Source of the DNA: a virus
Length of the DNA stretch: 43,549 nucleotides
IMG/VR virus record: IMGVR_UViG_3300046000_007648
Location: 1-43,549 of that record
Direction: 5' to 3' (one strand)
The translations under genes were made by a program, and so were the position numbers. Below, piece by piece: positions 24,892 to 33,283 of this stretch. Numbering within the stretch: the stretch's first letter is position 1; each line of letters begins with the position of its first letter. Under the pieces are notes generated by a model. The model had not been told where the DNA came from. It worked only from the letters and a program-made list of their open reading frames with translations, and ran no database searches.

Positions 24892-25689
24892 TCATGATTT
24901 TGTTGAATGCACAAGTTTTTTCTTTGAGTTTTCCCAAACTATTTCAACACCATAACCGGCCAACATCAACTTATCTGTTTTAATGGCATCCTTGTCCCAT
25001 TTTTCTTTTGCTGTCATGCGCAAAGACTTATTATAATAATCCGGTTGACATTTTGATGGATTGCAATGCCAATAATCACCGTAACATTCTATTGCTTTTT
25101 TTAACGATGGTATGTATATATCCACCGAACATCTTGCATCTTTTAGATATTCTTCCAACCGCGCGTCTGGATATTCTAATAAAACAAGATCATAAGTTTG
25201 TTTTTGAAACTTAGATATGCGTTTTCCGTTTGATAATATAGCAGATGGGCTATCAAAATAGCACGCTGTTCCGTATTTTCTCATACAAGTATTTGCAGCT
25301 TTTTCCGGGTTGTTGTATTTATAATTTCCGTATTTTTCTAGCTTGGTTTTTGATATTTTCAATCGAGACTTTTTTGAATTCATTGGATTGTTTGTTAAAA
25401 ATATGTTTCTGCACATCTCTTTGTGCTCATTGGATTTCACATTACATTCATTTGAACAATATTGCTGCAATTTTCCAGACCTTGGGTGTAGTATTCTTTT
25501 ATATCTATCAAACGGTTTATTGCAATTTAGGCAATTTACAATTTCGTGATTTTGCGATTTTCTCCAAGCATACATGGCTTTTGTGTCTATGAATCTTTTA
25601 TTTCTGTGCTTCCAATCAACCGTGAAATATTTACCAGTCCATTCGCAAATTTTATTTATTGACTTCGGGTTTCCATAATTTGTTTTCAT
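24892..25689 (-). CDS. Homing endonuclease, EDxHD/Vsr-like (265 aa)
   Basis: From ATG 25689. The N-terminus has a small domain, then a zinc ribbon (CLNCNKPF 53-60, CSNEC 78-82) and YG-repeat DNA-binding segments (LEKYGNYKYNNPEKA; MRKYGTACYFDSPSA). The nuclease core is CSVDIYIPSLKKAIECYGDY (187-206), WHCNPSK, WDKDAIKTDK and GYGVEIVWE, with D190, E201, H208 and D233 as likely catalytic or structural residues. It shares this fold and repeat type with the larger endonuclease at the other edge of the island but is only distantly alike in sequence. It sits just after the sheath terminator. A TTG at 25719 could extend it. Confidence 0.8.
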   Translation of the reverse strand: MKTNYGNPKSINKICEWTGKYFTVDWKHRNKRFIDTKAMYAWRKSQNHEIVNCLNCNKPFDRYKRILHPRSGKLQQYCSNECNVKSNEHKEMCRNIFLTNNPMNSKKSRLKISKTKLEKYGNYKYNNPEKAANTCMRKYGTACYFDSPSAILSNGKRISKFQKQTYDLVLLEYPDARLEEYLKDARCSVDIYIPSLKKAIECYGDYWHCNPSKCQPDYYNKSLRMTAKEKWDKDAIKTDKLMLAGYGVEIVWENSKKKLVHSTKS

Positions 25690-25740
25690 ATAAACATAAA
25701 TATACGACCCTGTAGGCAAAATGATGAAATCCTGCTATAT

Positions 25741-25770
25741 AAAAAAGAAACCCACTTTTTAGTGGGTTTC
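25741..25770 (-). terminator. Intrinsic terminator after tail sheath gene
   Basis: GAAACCCACT and AGTGGGTTTC form a perfect 10-bp stem with a 4-base loop, then six U residues on the minus strand. It ends the sheath transcript 22 bases after the stop codon, before the homing endonuclease gene. Confidence 0.9.
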
Positions 25771-25791
25771 TTGTAATCAATTTTTTATGAT

Positions 25792-28782
25792 TTATGCGCC
25801 CGGAAAAACAGCACCGCTCGGGAGTACATTAAAATCAAGTACGATGAACTCTGCGGTGCGAGTTGGTTGGATATAAATCTGACCATACATGATACCACGA
25901 TCAATCATGTCCGGAGTGTTGTTGGTGTCATCCATTACCACCTTGAAGGTGTAAATGCCACTGCGTTGTTGCACGCTCTCCAAATATGGATTCACGATAT
26001 TCAAGAAACGTTGGCGTGTCGTAGACACGTTTTGCTCGAATACCAAGAACCGAGAAGAAGATGCGATGAATTTCTTCAATGCAATCAACAAACGGCGAAC
26101 ATTGATGCGGTCTAGTGCGGAAGGTAGGCGTTGTAGGGTCTTTTGTCCCCATGCTACTACACCTTGTCCCGGAAATGCCGCGATTGGATTTACACGGCCC
26201 TCGTAGAGAGAATCGCGTTCTGTGTGCGTTAGACGGTCCACAACTTGTACTGCGGTTGGGATTCCACCACGCCCCAGACCGGCTGGTGCAAACCATTCGG
26301 CGGAGACTTTATCGCTTGCAGCGAACACGCTCATCATTACAACGGACGGCGGCACTGGAATGATTTTGTTCGTGTTGGTTTCTATAATTTTAACCCATGG
26401 GTAATATGTAGCAGCATAGCTGGTATCAAACTCAGACGCCAAGTCAATCACGGTTTGGATTGATGTTTCTCCGGCCATTTGATTGTGTGTGATATCCATG
26501 ATATAGAATGCGTCACCGCGTCTTTCACATGCATCAACAACCAACGATGCGACGTAAGAGTGATCGTCATAGTTAATACCCGGAGTTGTGATTAGATTAA
26601 AATCCCATTCATCTGAGTTCGATAGAGCAGCCAAACATTGTTTGTATGCGTAAGAACCGTTGGTCTTGTTTGTCGAGCAATCCAATCCTTGTTGGTTGGT
26701 TGGCAAGATTTCATTTCCAACCAGTACTGGAACTGATGGACTTTGGCCATCGAATCCACCTTGGAATCCAAGAATGAAGCGGCGCTTTTTGACGTTGGTG
26801 TTTTCGTTGGAAGCAATATATAGTGGAGACAATCCGCAATTTGTTTCTAGGTCGAAGCCAACGTTCGCATTTGCTGTCGCTCCCAATGGAAGCGGGCAGA
26901 AATATTGTTTGTTATCCAACTCAGGTCCGATTGAAGAACCATTTGGATACAAGGCGACAAGTTCTGAATCGCCATTGGCCGGTGCTGGATTGAATACAAT
27001 ACCGGAAGCATAACGACCCGGTTGAGCGGAGTACACAGATGCGCTGGTATATTGCATTGCTGCAAGTTTACCTAAGCGAGCATATTCTCCACCAATCGGC
27101 GAAGCGTATGGACCGAACCCGAATGGAATTGCGTCAATTGGCCATGGGGATGTTGCCATTTCTACGCGAATGCGTTTGCTCTTGTTCGAATAGTCGCCAA
27201 ATTCAACAATCTTTCCGTTGAAGTCGATATACTTCCAAACATCACCAATCCGACGAGAAACATAATTGGAGCTATTAACATCCAAGTTTAGGTTGTCGTA
27301 ACGTTCCAGCACTATTGGACGAGCGTCCGTGTCGGTGTATTCTCTCAACGCCAAGCTGAAAGAACCATATTTCGTTCCGGGAATCGAACCAGCGGAGCGA
27401 ACATTGGAGATTTCAACCTTATATAGCGTGTTAGCATTTGTACCGTCGCTCAAAGTCTGTACTTTGAACAAATCGTATGCCGCCGGAGAAGACCCAAACG
27501 AGGCGCTAAAGGATGATACCAATTGCGAACGGATGAATGGAGTATAAGCATTAGTCAAATCGAATTGTGAGGTTCCAACATCTGGAGTCACGCCATCTGT
27601 GAATGCCATATTATCAACAGCGGTAACTTTAATCTGCCAGCTACCAGAAGCCAACATTTCGTCGATGACTTGTTTTGTCTTGTTCTTGAAGTTTGCGTAT
27701 GTGTATGCAACTTCTAATTTTTGTCCTGATGCTACTGGGTAATAACCAGCTTTCGCGTCGGTGCCAAATACCGAAGTGATATACGAACTTGCGCCTTGGT
27801 CCAATGAGAATTCATAGGTTCCGTAGGATGCGCTAGTATAAACATTCAATCCCGTGTCGAAATGCGACTCGTTCAATTGTAGCCGATAATCAGCACCAAC
27901 GACCGATGAATCTTTCGGTGTCAATACCGAGCCACTGAATCCGTATAGATTTTGGCCGCGGTCATAAGAAGTATTTGCTAAAACCGCCAGAACAACTTCG
28001 TCGCTGCCGGATGTGGCGTACGATGCGCTACCACATGCGTCTTCCGTCGATACGTCCCACGGAGTAAATACTGCTGTATTTAATGCACCATATGATCCGC
28101 TTAGATTACCAACAACTTCAAGTTGCGTGTTACAACCATCCACGAGATTCAGTACGAACGAAGAACTGATCAGCGCAGAAGGTGCGGCGAGATTTGTATT
28201 TACAATCGCCAATGAGTTGACCGACGAAGAAATAAATGTACTGCCGTTTGAATCTGTTAATCCAGCAGTTGTGATGAATTCCACGTCGCCTACGAGAACG
28301 GTAGAGCCGGAATATATACCACTTGAGAATTTCAACGACAGAGAACCGGAGATGATAAATTCACCCGGAGTGCTTGTGTATGTTGTGGTAGCTCCAAGAA
28401 CAGTGCCGGTAAAAGAACCAGATTCGGTGAATCTTGCATATTGTCCCGGAACTGCGCTGATGACCAATGCATTTTTTTGTTCATATCCGCCAAGACCACC
28501 AACGCGACAGATTGTCACTTGGTTTTGCTGGCGAAAATATTGCTGCGCCGTGATTGGTCCATACAATGTACCATCCGGGTCTCCGAAGATGCTTACTAAA
28601 TCGGCTTCGCTCGTTACTATCGTAGGAGAAAATCCCGGACCCTTATTGAAGGGTGCCACGATTACTCCGCCAATTGCGGCGACGCCTTGTGCAAGAAACG
28701 TTTGGTCTATTTCTCGGGTAAATACTCCCGGTGAGACGATACGTTCCGAAGGGCTGTAATTTCCATTTTGTTCAATTGCCAT
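25792..28782 (-). CDS. gp18: Tail sheath protein, gp18 type
   Basis: The 996-residue protein has the sheath N-terminus (SERIVSPGVFTREIDQTFLA; YFRQQNQVTICRVGG) and C-terminus (RVNPIAAFPGQGVVAWGQKT; DRINVRRLLIALKKFI; GIYTFKVVMDDTNNTPDMID; QPTRTAEFIVLDFNVLPSGA). Subunits form the contractile outer cylinder around the gp19 tube. T4 gp18 has 659 residues; the extra 330 lie mainly in the Ser/Thr/Gly-rich middle (about 110-600), likely surface domains. An AGGAG lies nine bases before the ATG, the clearest ribosome-binding site seen here, and TATATATA lies at 28818-28825. A terminator follows. Confidence 0.93.
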   Translation of the reverse strand: MAIEQNGNYSPSERIVSPGVFTREIDQTFLAQGVAAIGGVIVAPFNKGPGFSPTIVTSEADLVSIFGDPDGTLYGPITAQQYFRQQNQVTICRVGGLGGYEQKNALVISAVPGQYARFTESGSFTGTVLGATTTYTSTPGEFIISGSLSLKFSSGIYSGSTVLVGDVEFITTAGLTDSNGSTFISSSVNSLAIVNTNLAAPSALISSSFVLNLVDGCNTQLEVVGNLSGSYGALNTAVFTPWDVSTEDACGSASYATSGSDEVVLAVLANTSYDRGQNLYGFSGSVLTPKDSSVVGADYRLQLNESHFDTGLNVYTSASYGTYEFSLDQGASSYITSVFGTDAKAGYYPVASGQKLEVAYTYANFKNKTKQVIDEMLASGSWQIKVTAVDNMAFTDGVTPDVGTSQFDLTNAYTPFIRSQLVSSFSASFGSSPAAYDLFKVQTLSDGTNANTLYKVEISNVRSAGSIPGTKYGSFSLALREYTDTDARPIVLERYDNLNLDVNSSNYVSRRIGDVWKYIDFNGKIVEFGDYSNKSKRIRVEMATSPWPIDAIPFGFGPYASPIGGEYARLGKLAAMQYTSASVYSAQPGRYASGIVFNPAPANGDSELVALYPNGSSIGPELDNKQYFCPLPLGATANANVGFDLETNCGLSPLYIASNENTNVKKRRFILGFQGGFDGQSPSVPVLVGNEILPTNQQGLDCSTNKTNGSYAYKQCLAALSNSDEWDFNLITTPGINYDDHSYVASLVVDACERRGDAFYIMDITHNQMAGETSIQTVIDLASEFDTSYAATYYPWVKIIETNTNKIIPVPPSVVMMSVFAASDKVSAEWFAPAGLGRGGIPTAVQVVDRLTHTERDSLYEGRVNPIAAFPGQGVVAWGQKTLQRLPSALDRINVRRLLIALKKFIASSSRFLVFEQNVSTTRQRFLNIVNPYLESVQQRSGIYTFKVVMDDTNNTPDMIDRGIMYGQIYIQPTRTAEFIVLDFNVLPSGAVFPGA

Positions 28783-28817
28783 ATGTTTTTTCTCCTATTA
28801 AAGTTAGATAAAAAGTC

Positions 28818-28825
28818 TATATATA
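28818..28825 (-). promoter_or_regulatory. TATATATA late promoter candidate before sheath gene
   Basis: TATATATA lies 36 bases before the sheath start and is followed by an AGGAG. It is one of six such elements before structural genes and may replace TATAAATA of T4 late promoters. AT-richness makes chance occurrence likely for any one copy. Confidence 0.35.
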
Positions 28826-28892
28826 AGTATGTTAGAAAAACTCAAAACATAAAAAATATAAGAAAAAGTACTTTCTTGTTATATTTTAATTA

Positions 28893-29168
28893 TTAGACTT
28901 TTTTCGGGGTAAAAATCCCGGTTTCATTGTCGTAATTTCCTTCTCCGTACTTGGCCACTATCCTGTCAAGAAATGTTTTTTCGGATGTTTCGGTAAAAGA
29001 CAATCTGTCCAATATCATAGTTTCGGACTTTTTGATATCTCGCTTTTGTAACTCTATTCTTCCCAATTCGACCGTGATTTGGTCATATGTGTTCCGCAAG
29101 GCGACTAGTTCTTTTACTTCTTCGTCGGTAAACTTGATTTGATTTGGTTGTGTTGATTTTAATTCCAT
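28893..29168 (-). CDS. Small coiled-coil protein (91 aa)
   Basis: The first two thirds (QIKFTDEEVKELVALRNTYD, then RIELQKRDIKKSETMILDR) form a charged helix with coiled-coil spacing, and the C-terminus is FLDRIVAKYGEGNYDNETG. Proteins of this length and pattern occur beside structural genes in T4-like phages, function unknown. It lies 110 bases before the sheath gene and starts from the divergent region shared with the glycosyltransferase gene. Confidence 0.65.
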   Translation of the reverse strand: MELKSTQPNQIKFTDEEVKELVALRNTYDQITVELGRIELQKRDIKKSETMILDRLSFTETSEKTFLDRIVAKYGEGNYDNETGIFTPKKV

Positions 29169-29192
29169 ATATATGTAAATTTATTGTTCTTG

Positions 29193-29202
29193 TATATATA
29201 TA
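29193..29202. promoter_or_regulatory. TATATATATA element between divergent genes
   Basis: A GTATATATATAC palindrome lies between the small coiled-coil gene (minus) and the glycosyltransferase gene (plus), about 25 bases from each start. Being symmetric it could serve either direction. Promoter function is a guess. Confidence 0.3.
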
Positions 29203-29228
29203 CATATGAAAATCAAAACGCATAAATT

Positions 29229-30224
29229 ATGAACCAAGCAACAAGAAATTATAATTTATCTGCATTTAAAGGTAGCAAAAATGTAATGCGACAGAATAAA
29301 AATTCTCCATACAAAGGAATTCCGCCCGATAAAGCCCAAATATTGTATGAACTAGAAAAACGCCGAAAGCAAGCAAATGTTCTTTCGAGTGGATTTATAG
29401 GAGAAAAAAATTTAATATATTACTGTGCATTTGGTGCGGACTATATTTCTTTGCTAGAAATGTCTTTAAAGTCGATTTCTTCGGCCACACCATTTGACGT
29501 ATTAATTATAACAGATTCACCGACGAAGAAAATGATATGTTCGTTGGAGTGTATCTCACAGCGTAATATTTTATTTCATGAAGTGGAATCCCCGATTGAC
29601 GGAGTGGAAGCGAGTATGAAAAAATTGGAGATATTTGATTTTAAAAATATAAATGAGTACAAGAGAATATTATTTTTAGACGCCGATATAATTTGCGTGG
29701 GAGAAATCTCAAAATTGTTCTTAGAAGAACCGGATAACTTTTTTCACGCAAAGCGGTCCCCCATATTAAATGCAAACTCCCCCCAGCTGATTGATGTGTA
29801 TAAGTCTTGCACAATAACACACAGTTTAGCATTTTTTAGCGCCACAGATTTAAAATTGTTAAAAACTAATGACCTAGAAATATTTAACGCTGGTCAGTTT
29901 TTTTTCTACAATACTCTATCTATGCAAAATCATTTTGAAAATATACGATGGCTGGCGAACGTTTGGCCATCTATATATTTTTTTGAGCAATCTTTTATGA
30001 ATCATTATTTTGTATATGGGGAATTGGTTAAATACGACCTACTCGACGATATTGTTGCTATAACAACCGTAAAACCCGCCGTATCGTGTGCCAAAGACTT
30101 GTATGAAAAACAGCACATTGACGACACTGCATTGATTCATTTTGCGGGGACGCCCACGGACGGAAAAAATAAATATATTTTTATTTTAAATTACTGCAAA
30201 AAACACAATATAGTATGCCATTAA
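29229..30224 (+). CDS. Glycosyltransferase, GT8-like
   Basis: The 331-residue protein has a Lys/Asn-rich N-terminal extension (about 1-55), then NLIYYCAFGADYISLLEMSL as the nucleotide-sugar entry region, and KRILFLDADIICVGEIS with the metal-binding DxD (D151-A-D153) typical of family 8 transferases. FNAGQFFFYN and IHFAGTPTDGKNKY match acceptor-site and C-terminal histidine regions. It should transfer a sugar from a nucleotide donor; the acceptor is unknown. The stop overlaps the sulfotransferase start, so the two are made together. The pair is AT-rich and opposite to the tail genes around it, a sign of acquisition. Confidence 0.8.
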   Translation: MNQATRNYNLSAFKGSKNVMRQNKNSPYKGIPPDKAQILYELEKRRKQANVLSSGFIGEKNLIYYCAFGADYISLLEMSLKSISSATPFDVLIITDSPTKKMICSLECISQRNILFHEVESPIDGVEASMKKLEIFDFKNINEYKRILFLDADIICVGEISKLFLEEPDNFFHAKRSPILNANSPQLIDVYKSCTITHSLAFFSATDLKLLKTNDLEIFNAGQFFFYNTLSMQNHFENIRWLANVWPSIYFFEQSFMNHYFVYGELVKYDLLDDIVAITTVKPAVSCAKDLYEKQHIDDTALIHFAGTPTDGKNKYIFILNYCKKHNIVCH

Positions 30225-30874
30225 ATAAAATCTACAACATACTCCACGTTCATATACCAAAATGCGCCGGAACGTCGATTGAAAATATACTAGATATCAG
30301 TACGGCGGAGCATTTTTATACAACCGAAAAAAATAATTCGTTTTTACAAATAACTGGTATTGATGCGTTTAGTGACATAGAATATAGAATGTGCATGTCA
30401 AAAAGTATGCAACACTATAGTCTATTGGAATTAAAAAAAATTTTAGGTGCGGAAGAGTTTAGTAAATACAGAAAAATAACAGTCGTTAGAAATCCATATG
30501 ATAGACTGGTGTCTGCATATCACTTTTCTGTGTTTGGATACAAACATAATGTCCCATTCTCTGAATTTGTTTTTAATTCTCTGTCAATGAATCCAGCCAC
30601 GAGAAATTGGCTATATGACGGCCACCTAGAAACCCAATTTTCTTATTTGGCAAACGAGCGCGGAAATTTATTGGATATTGATAAAATCTACAAGTTTGAA
30701 AATATGGACGAATGTATTTCCGATTTACTAATACTCACGGGAAAAAATAAATTTCCGCACATTTTAAAATCGACAGACAAAATGGATTTTTTATCATATT
30801 ATACTCCAGAAATAAAAAAAAATGTCTATAATTTTTATAAAATAGATTTTGATTCTTTCGGTTATAACTATTAA
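30215..30874 (+). CDS. Sulfotransferase family protein
   Basis: The 219-residue protein has both PAPS-binding signatures: 5'-phosphosulfate loop VHIPKCAGTSI (12-22, K16) and 3'-phosphate motif VVRNPYDRLVSAYHF (90-104, R92 and S100). This is the Sulfotransfer_2-type arrangement, which moves sulfate from PAPS to a hydroxyl or amino group, usually of a carbohydrate. Coupled translation with the glycosyltransferase suggests that it sulfates the sugar placed by that enzyme or a related glycan. PAPS must come from the host. No signal peptide is present, so it acts in the cytoplasm. The last four bases overlap the end of the opposing glycine-rich gene. Confidence 0.85.
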   Translation: MPLNKIYNILHVHIPKCAGTSIENILDISTAEHFYTTEKNNSFLQITGIDAFSDIEYRMCMSKSMQHYSLLELKKILGAEEFSKYRKITVVRNPYDRLVSAYHFSVFGYKHNVPFSEFVFNSLSMNPATRNWLYDGHLETQFSYLANERGNLLDIDKIYKFENMDECISDLLILTGKNKFPHILKSTDKMDFLSYYTPEIKKNVYNFYKIDFDSFGYNY

Positions 30875-31689
30875 TAAAACGGATTTATATATTTTTCTAA
30901 AAATATAAGTGCAACTCCACTGCCTCCGAGGGGAACGTCATCGGGTAAACTATTTCCACCCGAACCACCTCCCGTATTTGTTTGTCCGTTTTGCGCAGAT
31001 ACTGTGTTGGCGATAGTTCCCACGTAATATGTGTATGAACCACTTCCTCCGCCTCCCAATCCGCCGGGATAAGATACCGACGAATCAACTTCCCACCACG
31101 TTCCGCCCCCGCCGCCTCCGCCAAGGTAACCAACTTCGTATCCGTTAGTAGCCTTATAGTTTATTCCAATTCCGCCGGAAGGATACGGTGAACCGAATGA
31201 ACCAGTTGCAAGTGCGCCGCCTCCGCCGCCCGCACTGTCCGTGCTTCCCGTTCCTCCCGGACTTCCATATCCGCCGAAAGTGCTGCCGGGTTGAGTTCCA
31301 GAACCGCCCGCGTAGGATGCTCCACTACCACCACCGCCACCAGAGCCACCGCTTGACCCAACAGAATTTCTCGCGCCACCAGAACCTCCTCCGGACGCCG
31401 TTACAAAAAACCCCACCGTCGCAGTTCCCGAGCCACCGGAACCAGCGCCGATAGTTATTAGGTAAGAGCTTCCGCTCAAAAATGAAAAATTTTTTATCAC
31501 TACTCCACCAGCGCCGCCTCCGCCATTGCCACCACCACCACCACCCCCGACCAGCACAAAAAATCCATTACACGTTGAAGGAGAAGTCCATGTGGCAGAA
31601 GAGTTTATTTCTATTCGTTGGTAACTAGATATATACGGAAATACAAACCGCTTTGATATTGTTTTATTTGTTATTAATGATACTGACAT
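30871..31689 (-). CDS. Glycine-rich tail fibre/adhesin-like protein 1
   Basis: The 272-residue protein has a short beta-rich N-terminus (TNKTISKRFVFPYISSYQRI), a TWTSPSTCNGFFVLVGGG segment, then long Gly-rich stretches (GGGGGGGNGGGGAGG and others, about 53-250) and a short hydrophobic end GVALIFLEKYINPFY. The Gly-rich pattern resembles adhesins built as polyglycine-II sandwiches at tail fibre tips. It is the last gene of the fibre run and a paralogue of the one before it. Host recognition is inferred. Confidence 0.7.
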   Translation of the reverse strand: MSVSLITNKTISKRFVFPYISSYQRIEINSSATWTSPSTCNGFFVLVGGGGGGGNGGGGAGGVVIKNFSFLSGSSYLITIGAGSGGSGTATVGFFVTASGGGSGGARNSVGSSGGSGGGGGSGASYAGGSGTQPGSTFGGYGSPGGTGSTDSAGGGGGALATGSFGSPYPSGGIGINYKATNGYEVGYLGGGGGGGTWWEVDSSVSYPGGLGGGGSGSYTYYVGTIANTVSAQNGQTNTGGGSGGNSLPDDVPLGGSGVALIFLEKYINPFY

Positions 31690-31691
31690 GA

Positions 31692-32528
31692 TTAATATCC
31701 TCCATATGTATAATAAAAAATATAAACTACTCCCGACCCACCATTACCAGCAGATTCGAAGGTATATCCTTTTCCACCACCACCACCGCCGGTGTTCGGA
31801 TTTCCCGATTGCGGTTTGCCCGCATATATACCAGTACCAGTTGCGTTTCCCCCACCTCCAACTCCCCCCACGCCACCGGCAGTGTTGGATAAATATGCCT
31901 GCCCACCTCCTCCGCCGCCGCCTACCGTGACCGAAAATGGTCCAAGCGCATACCCGAGACCAGCGCCACCGGCCCCCCCTTCACTTCCACCGCTCGCCCC
32001 TCGCCCGCCGCCGCCGCCGCCCGTAGTGCCTGTGCCATAGTCTGTGCCCGACCCACCTGTAAATCCATATCCTCCACCGGTTCCTCCGGGACGAGTTCCG
32101 TTTGCCAGAAAACTTCCCGCGCCGCCGCCACCCGAGCCTTGCAATACTCCCACCGGAGTAGCGGAACTTGCATTCCCGTTTCCGGTATTTATTCCATATG
32201 CGCCACCGGCTCCTCCCGCCGATGCAGTCATAGAAAATGCTTCAGTTCTACTTCCACCGGAGCCGATGACTATTGGATATTGCGCGCTTGAAGTAAATTG
32301 AACCGATGCGGTGTGTGCTGCACCGCCTCCCCCACCGCCACTCGCCCAAATATTGTTGTTACCCGCATTTCCGCCTCCGCCAACCACTAACACTAAAAAT
32401 GTTGAACCGGATATTGCTCTTGGAGCTGTCCATGTCATGGAACCTGTTATCATCACCAAAGTTGGTGTAATCAACCCAACGACCAAGCGTCTGGAAATTA
32501 ATCTGTTTGAATATAAACCAGATGACAT
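31692..32528 (-). CDS. Glycine-rich tail fibre/adhesin-like protein 2
   Basis: The 278-residue protein has the plan of its downstream neighbour: an opening SSGLYSNRLISRRLVVGLIT, a MTWTAPRAISGSTFLVLVVG segment, Gly-rich arrays (about 52-265) and an ending GVVYIFYYTYGGY. The two genes are two bases apart and clearly arose by duplication, then diverged in their loops. As for other Gly-rich fibre tips, the Gly runs likely pack as parallel helices with variable loops contacting the receptor. Confidence 0.7.
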   Translation of the reverse strand: MSSGLYSNRLISRRLVVGLITPTLVMITGSMTWTAPRAISGSTFLVLVVGGGGNAGNNNIWASGGGGGGAAHTASVQFTSSAQYPIVIGSGGSRTEAFSMTASAGGAGGAYGINTGNGNASSATPVGVLQGSGGGGAGSFLANGTRPGGTGGGYGFTGGSGTDYGTGTTGGGGGGRGASGGSEGGAGGAGLGYALGPFSVTVGGGGGGGQAYLSNTAGGVGGVGGGGNATGTGIYAGKPQSGNPNTGGGGGGKGYTFESAGNGGSGVVYIFYYTYGGY

Positions 32529-32531
32529 TTT

Positions 32532-32900
32532 TTAAGATTCTTCCCATTTCAATAAATCTTCGTTCCAATTATATACTTTTTTATAAAAATCCGGCGGATA
32601 TTTTACTGGGGCTATCCAATTAAGTTTTTTTGGTCCTAATACTATATTGTTATTTTCATCAAGATATTCTTGATACGAAGGTTGTAATAACCAAGATGGA
32701 TATGGTTGCGATGGATAAAAAACGTCTCTTTCTTTGTCGTACACAAAGCCGGGTTGAGCAAACATATTTCTTATTCTGCTATTATACGAGGTCTGTATCC
32801 AATTTGCTGGGTCGCCCACTGCACCACTATCTATGAAATCTTGTTCGGCAACAATTACTCGTTCCACTCTACCATTTATTACTTCTGCAAAGTGTGACAT
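32532..32900 (-). CDS. Fibre-associated protein, HFAEV/GAVGDP type (122 aa)
   Basis: The protein begins SHFAEVINGRVERVIVAEQD and continues FIDSGAVGDPANWIQTSYNS, with a C-terminal PSQPYPSWLLQPSYQEYL and APVKYPP. This pattern is common in proteins near tail fibre genes of aquatic T4-like phages. The function is unknown; a fibre tip, chaperone or structural part is inferred. It lies between a small fibre-region protein and the Gly-rich pair, all tightly spaced on the minus strand. Confidence 0.7.
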   Translation of the reverse strand: MSHFAEVINGRVERVIVAEQDFIDSGAVGDPANWIQTSYNSRIRNMFAQPGFVYDKERDVFYPSQPYPSWLLQPSYQEYLDENNNIVLGPKKLNWIAPVKYPPDFYKKVYNWNEDLLKWEES

Positions 32901-32907
32901 AATAAAA

Positions 32908-33237
32908 TTATGTTATTTCCGAACCAAAAACATTAAATGCTATGTCTGATGTACTACCCGACCCAATCAGCACATTGCTTCCCGACATTGTTATTCCAAG
33001 AGTGAGTACAATAGTGTCATTTGCGGGAACAATTGAATCATTTGCTAGATAATGATTATTAGCAAGAGTTGTTGCCGCGGTAGGTTTCAATATTAACTTA
33101 AAAGTTCTAGAACCAGTTGTTATATTTGCCACCGACACTGTAGATATCACAGCGTTTCCAGTAGTCGGTACTGTATATAATGTTGCACCGGCTGTACTAG
33201 GTGCTGCGCTTCCTAAAATTTTATATGTTGTTGGCAT
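32908..33237 (-). CDS. Small beta-rich virion-like protein (109 aa)
   Basis: It is a Thr/Ser/Ala-rich beta sequence (TTYKILGSAAPSTAGATLYT; FKLILKPTAATTL; NDTIVLTLGITMSGSNVLIG) without charged clusters, typical of small phage fibre or capsid-decoration proteins. I cannot name it. A TATATATATA element lies 14 bases before its start (33251-33260). It is separated from the tail spike gene by 46 bases, so it may begin a transcript with the HFAEV-type and Gly-rich genes. Confidence 0.6.
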   Translation of the reverse strand: MPTTYKILGSAAPSTAGATLYTVPTTGNAVISTVSVANITTGSRTFKLILKPTAATTLANNHYLANDSIVPANDTIVLTLGITMSGSNVLIGSGSTSDIAFNVFGSEIT

Positions 33238-33250
33238 AGATTTCTATGTC

Positions 33251-33260
33251 TATATATATA
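33251..33260 (-). promoter_or_regulatory. TATATATATA late promoter candidate
   Basis: The element lies 14 bases before the start of the 109-residue protein, in a 46-base gap downstream of the tail spike gene. It is part of the recurrent TATATATA set; short spacing to the start codon would give a very short leader. Confidence 0.3.
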
Positions 33261-33283
33261 ACCCAAAGATTGTATTTTTCGGA

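Noticed and set aside
27370-27400. A stretch in the sheath gene that on the minus strand resembles a tRNA T-arm (GGTTCGATTCC)
   Set aside because: It lies in coding sequence for a well conserved protein, and I see no matching acceptor stem or anticodon arm around it.
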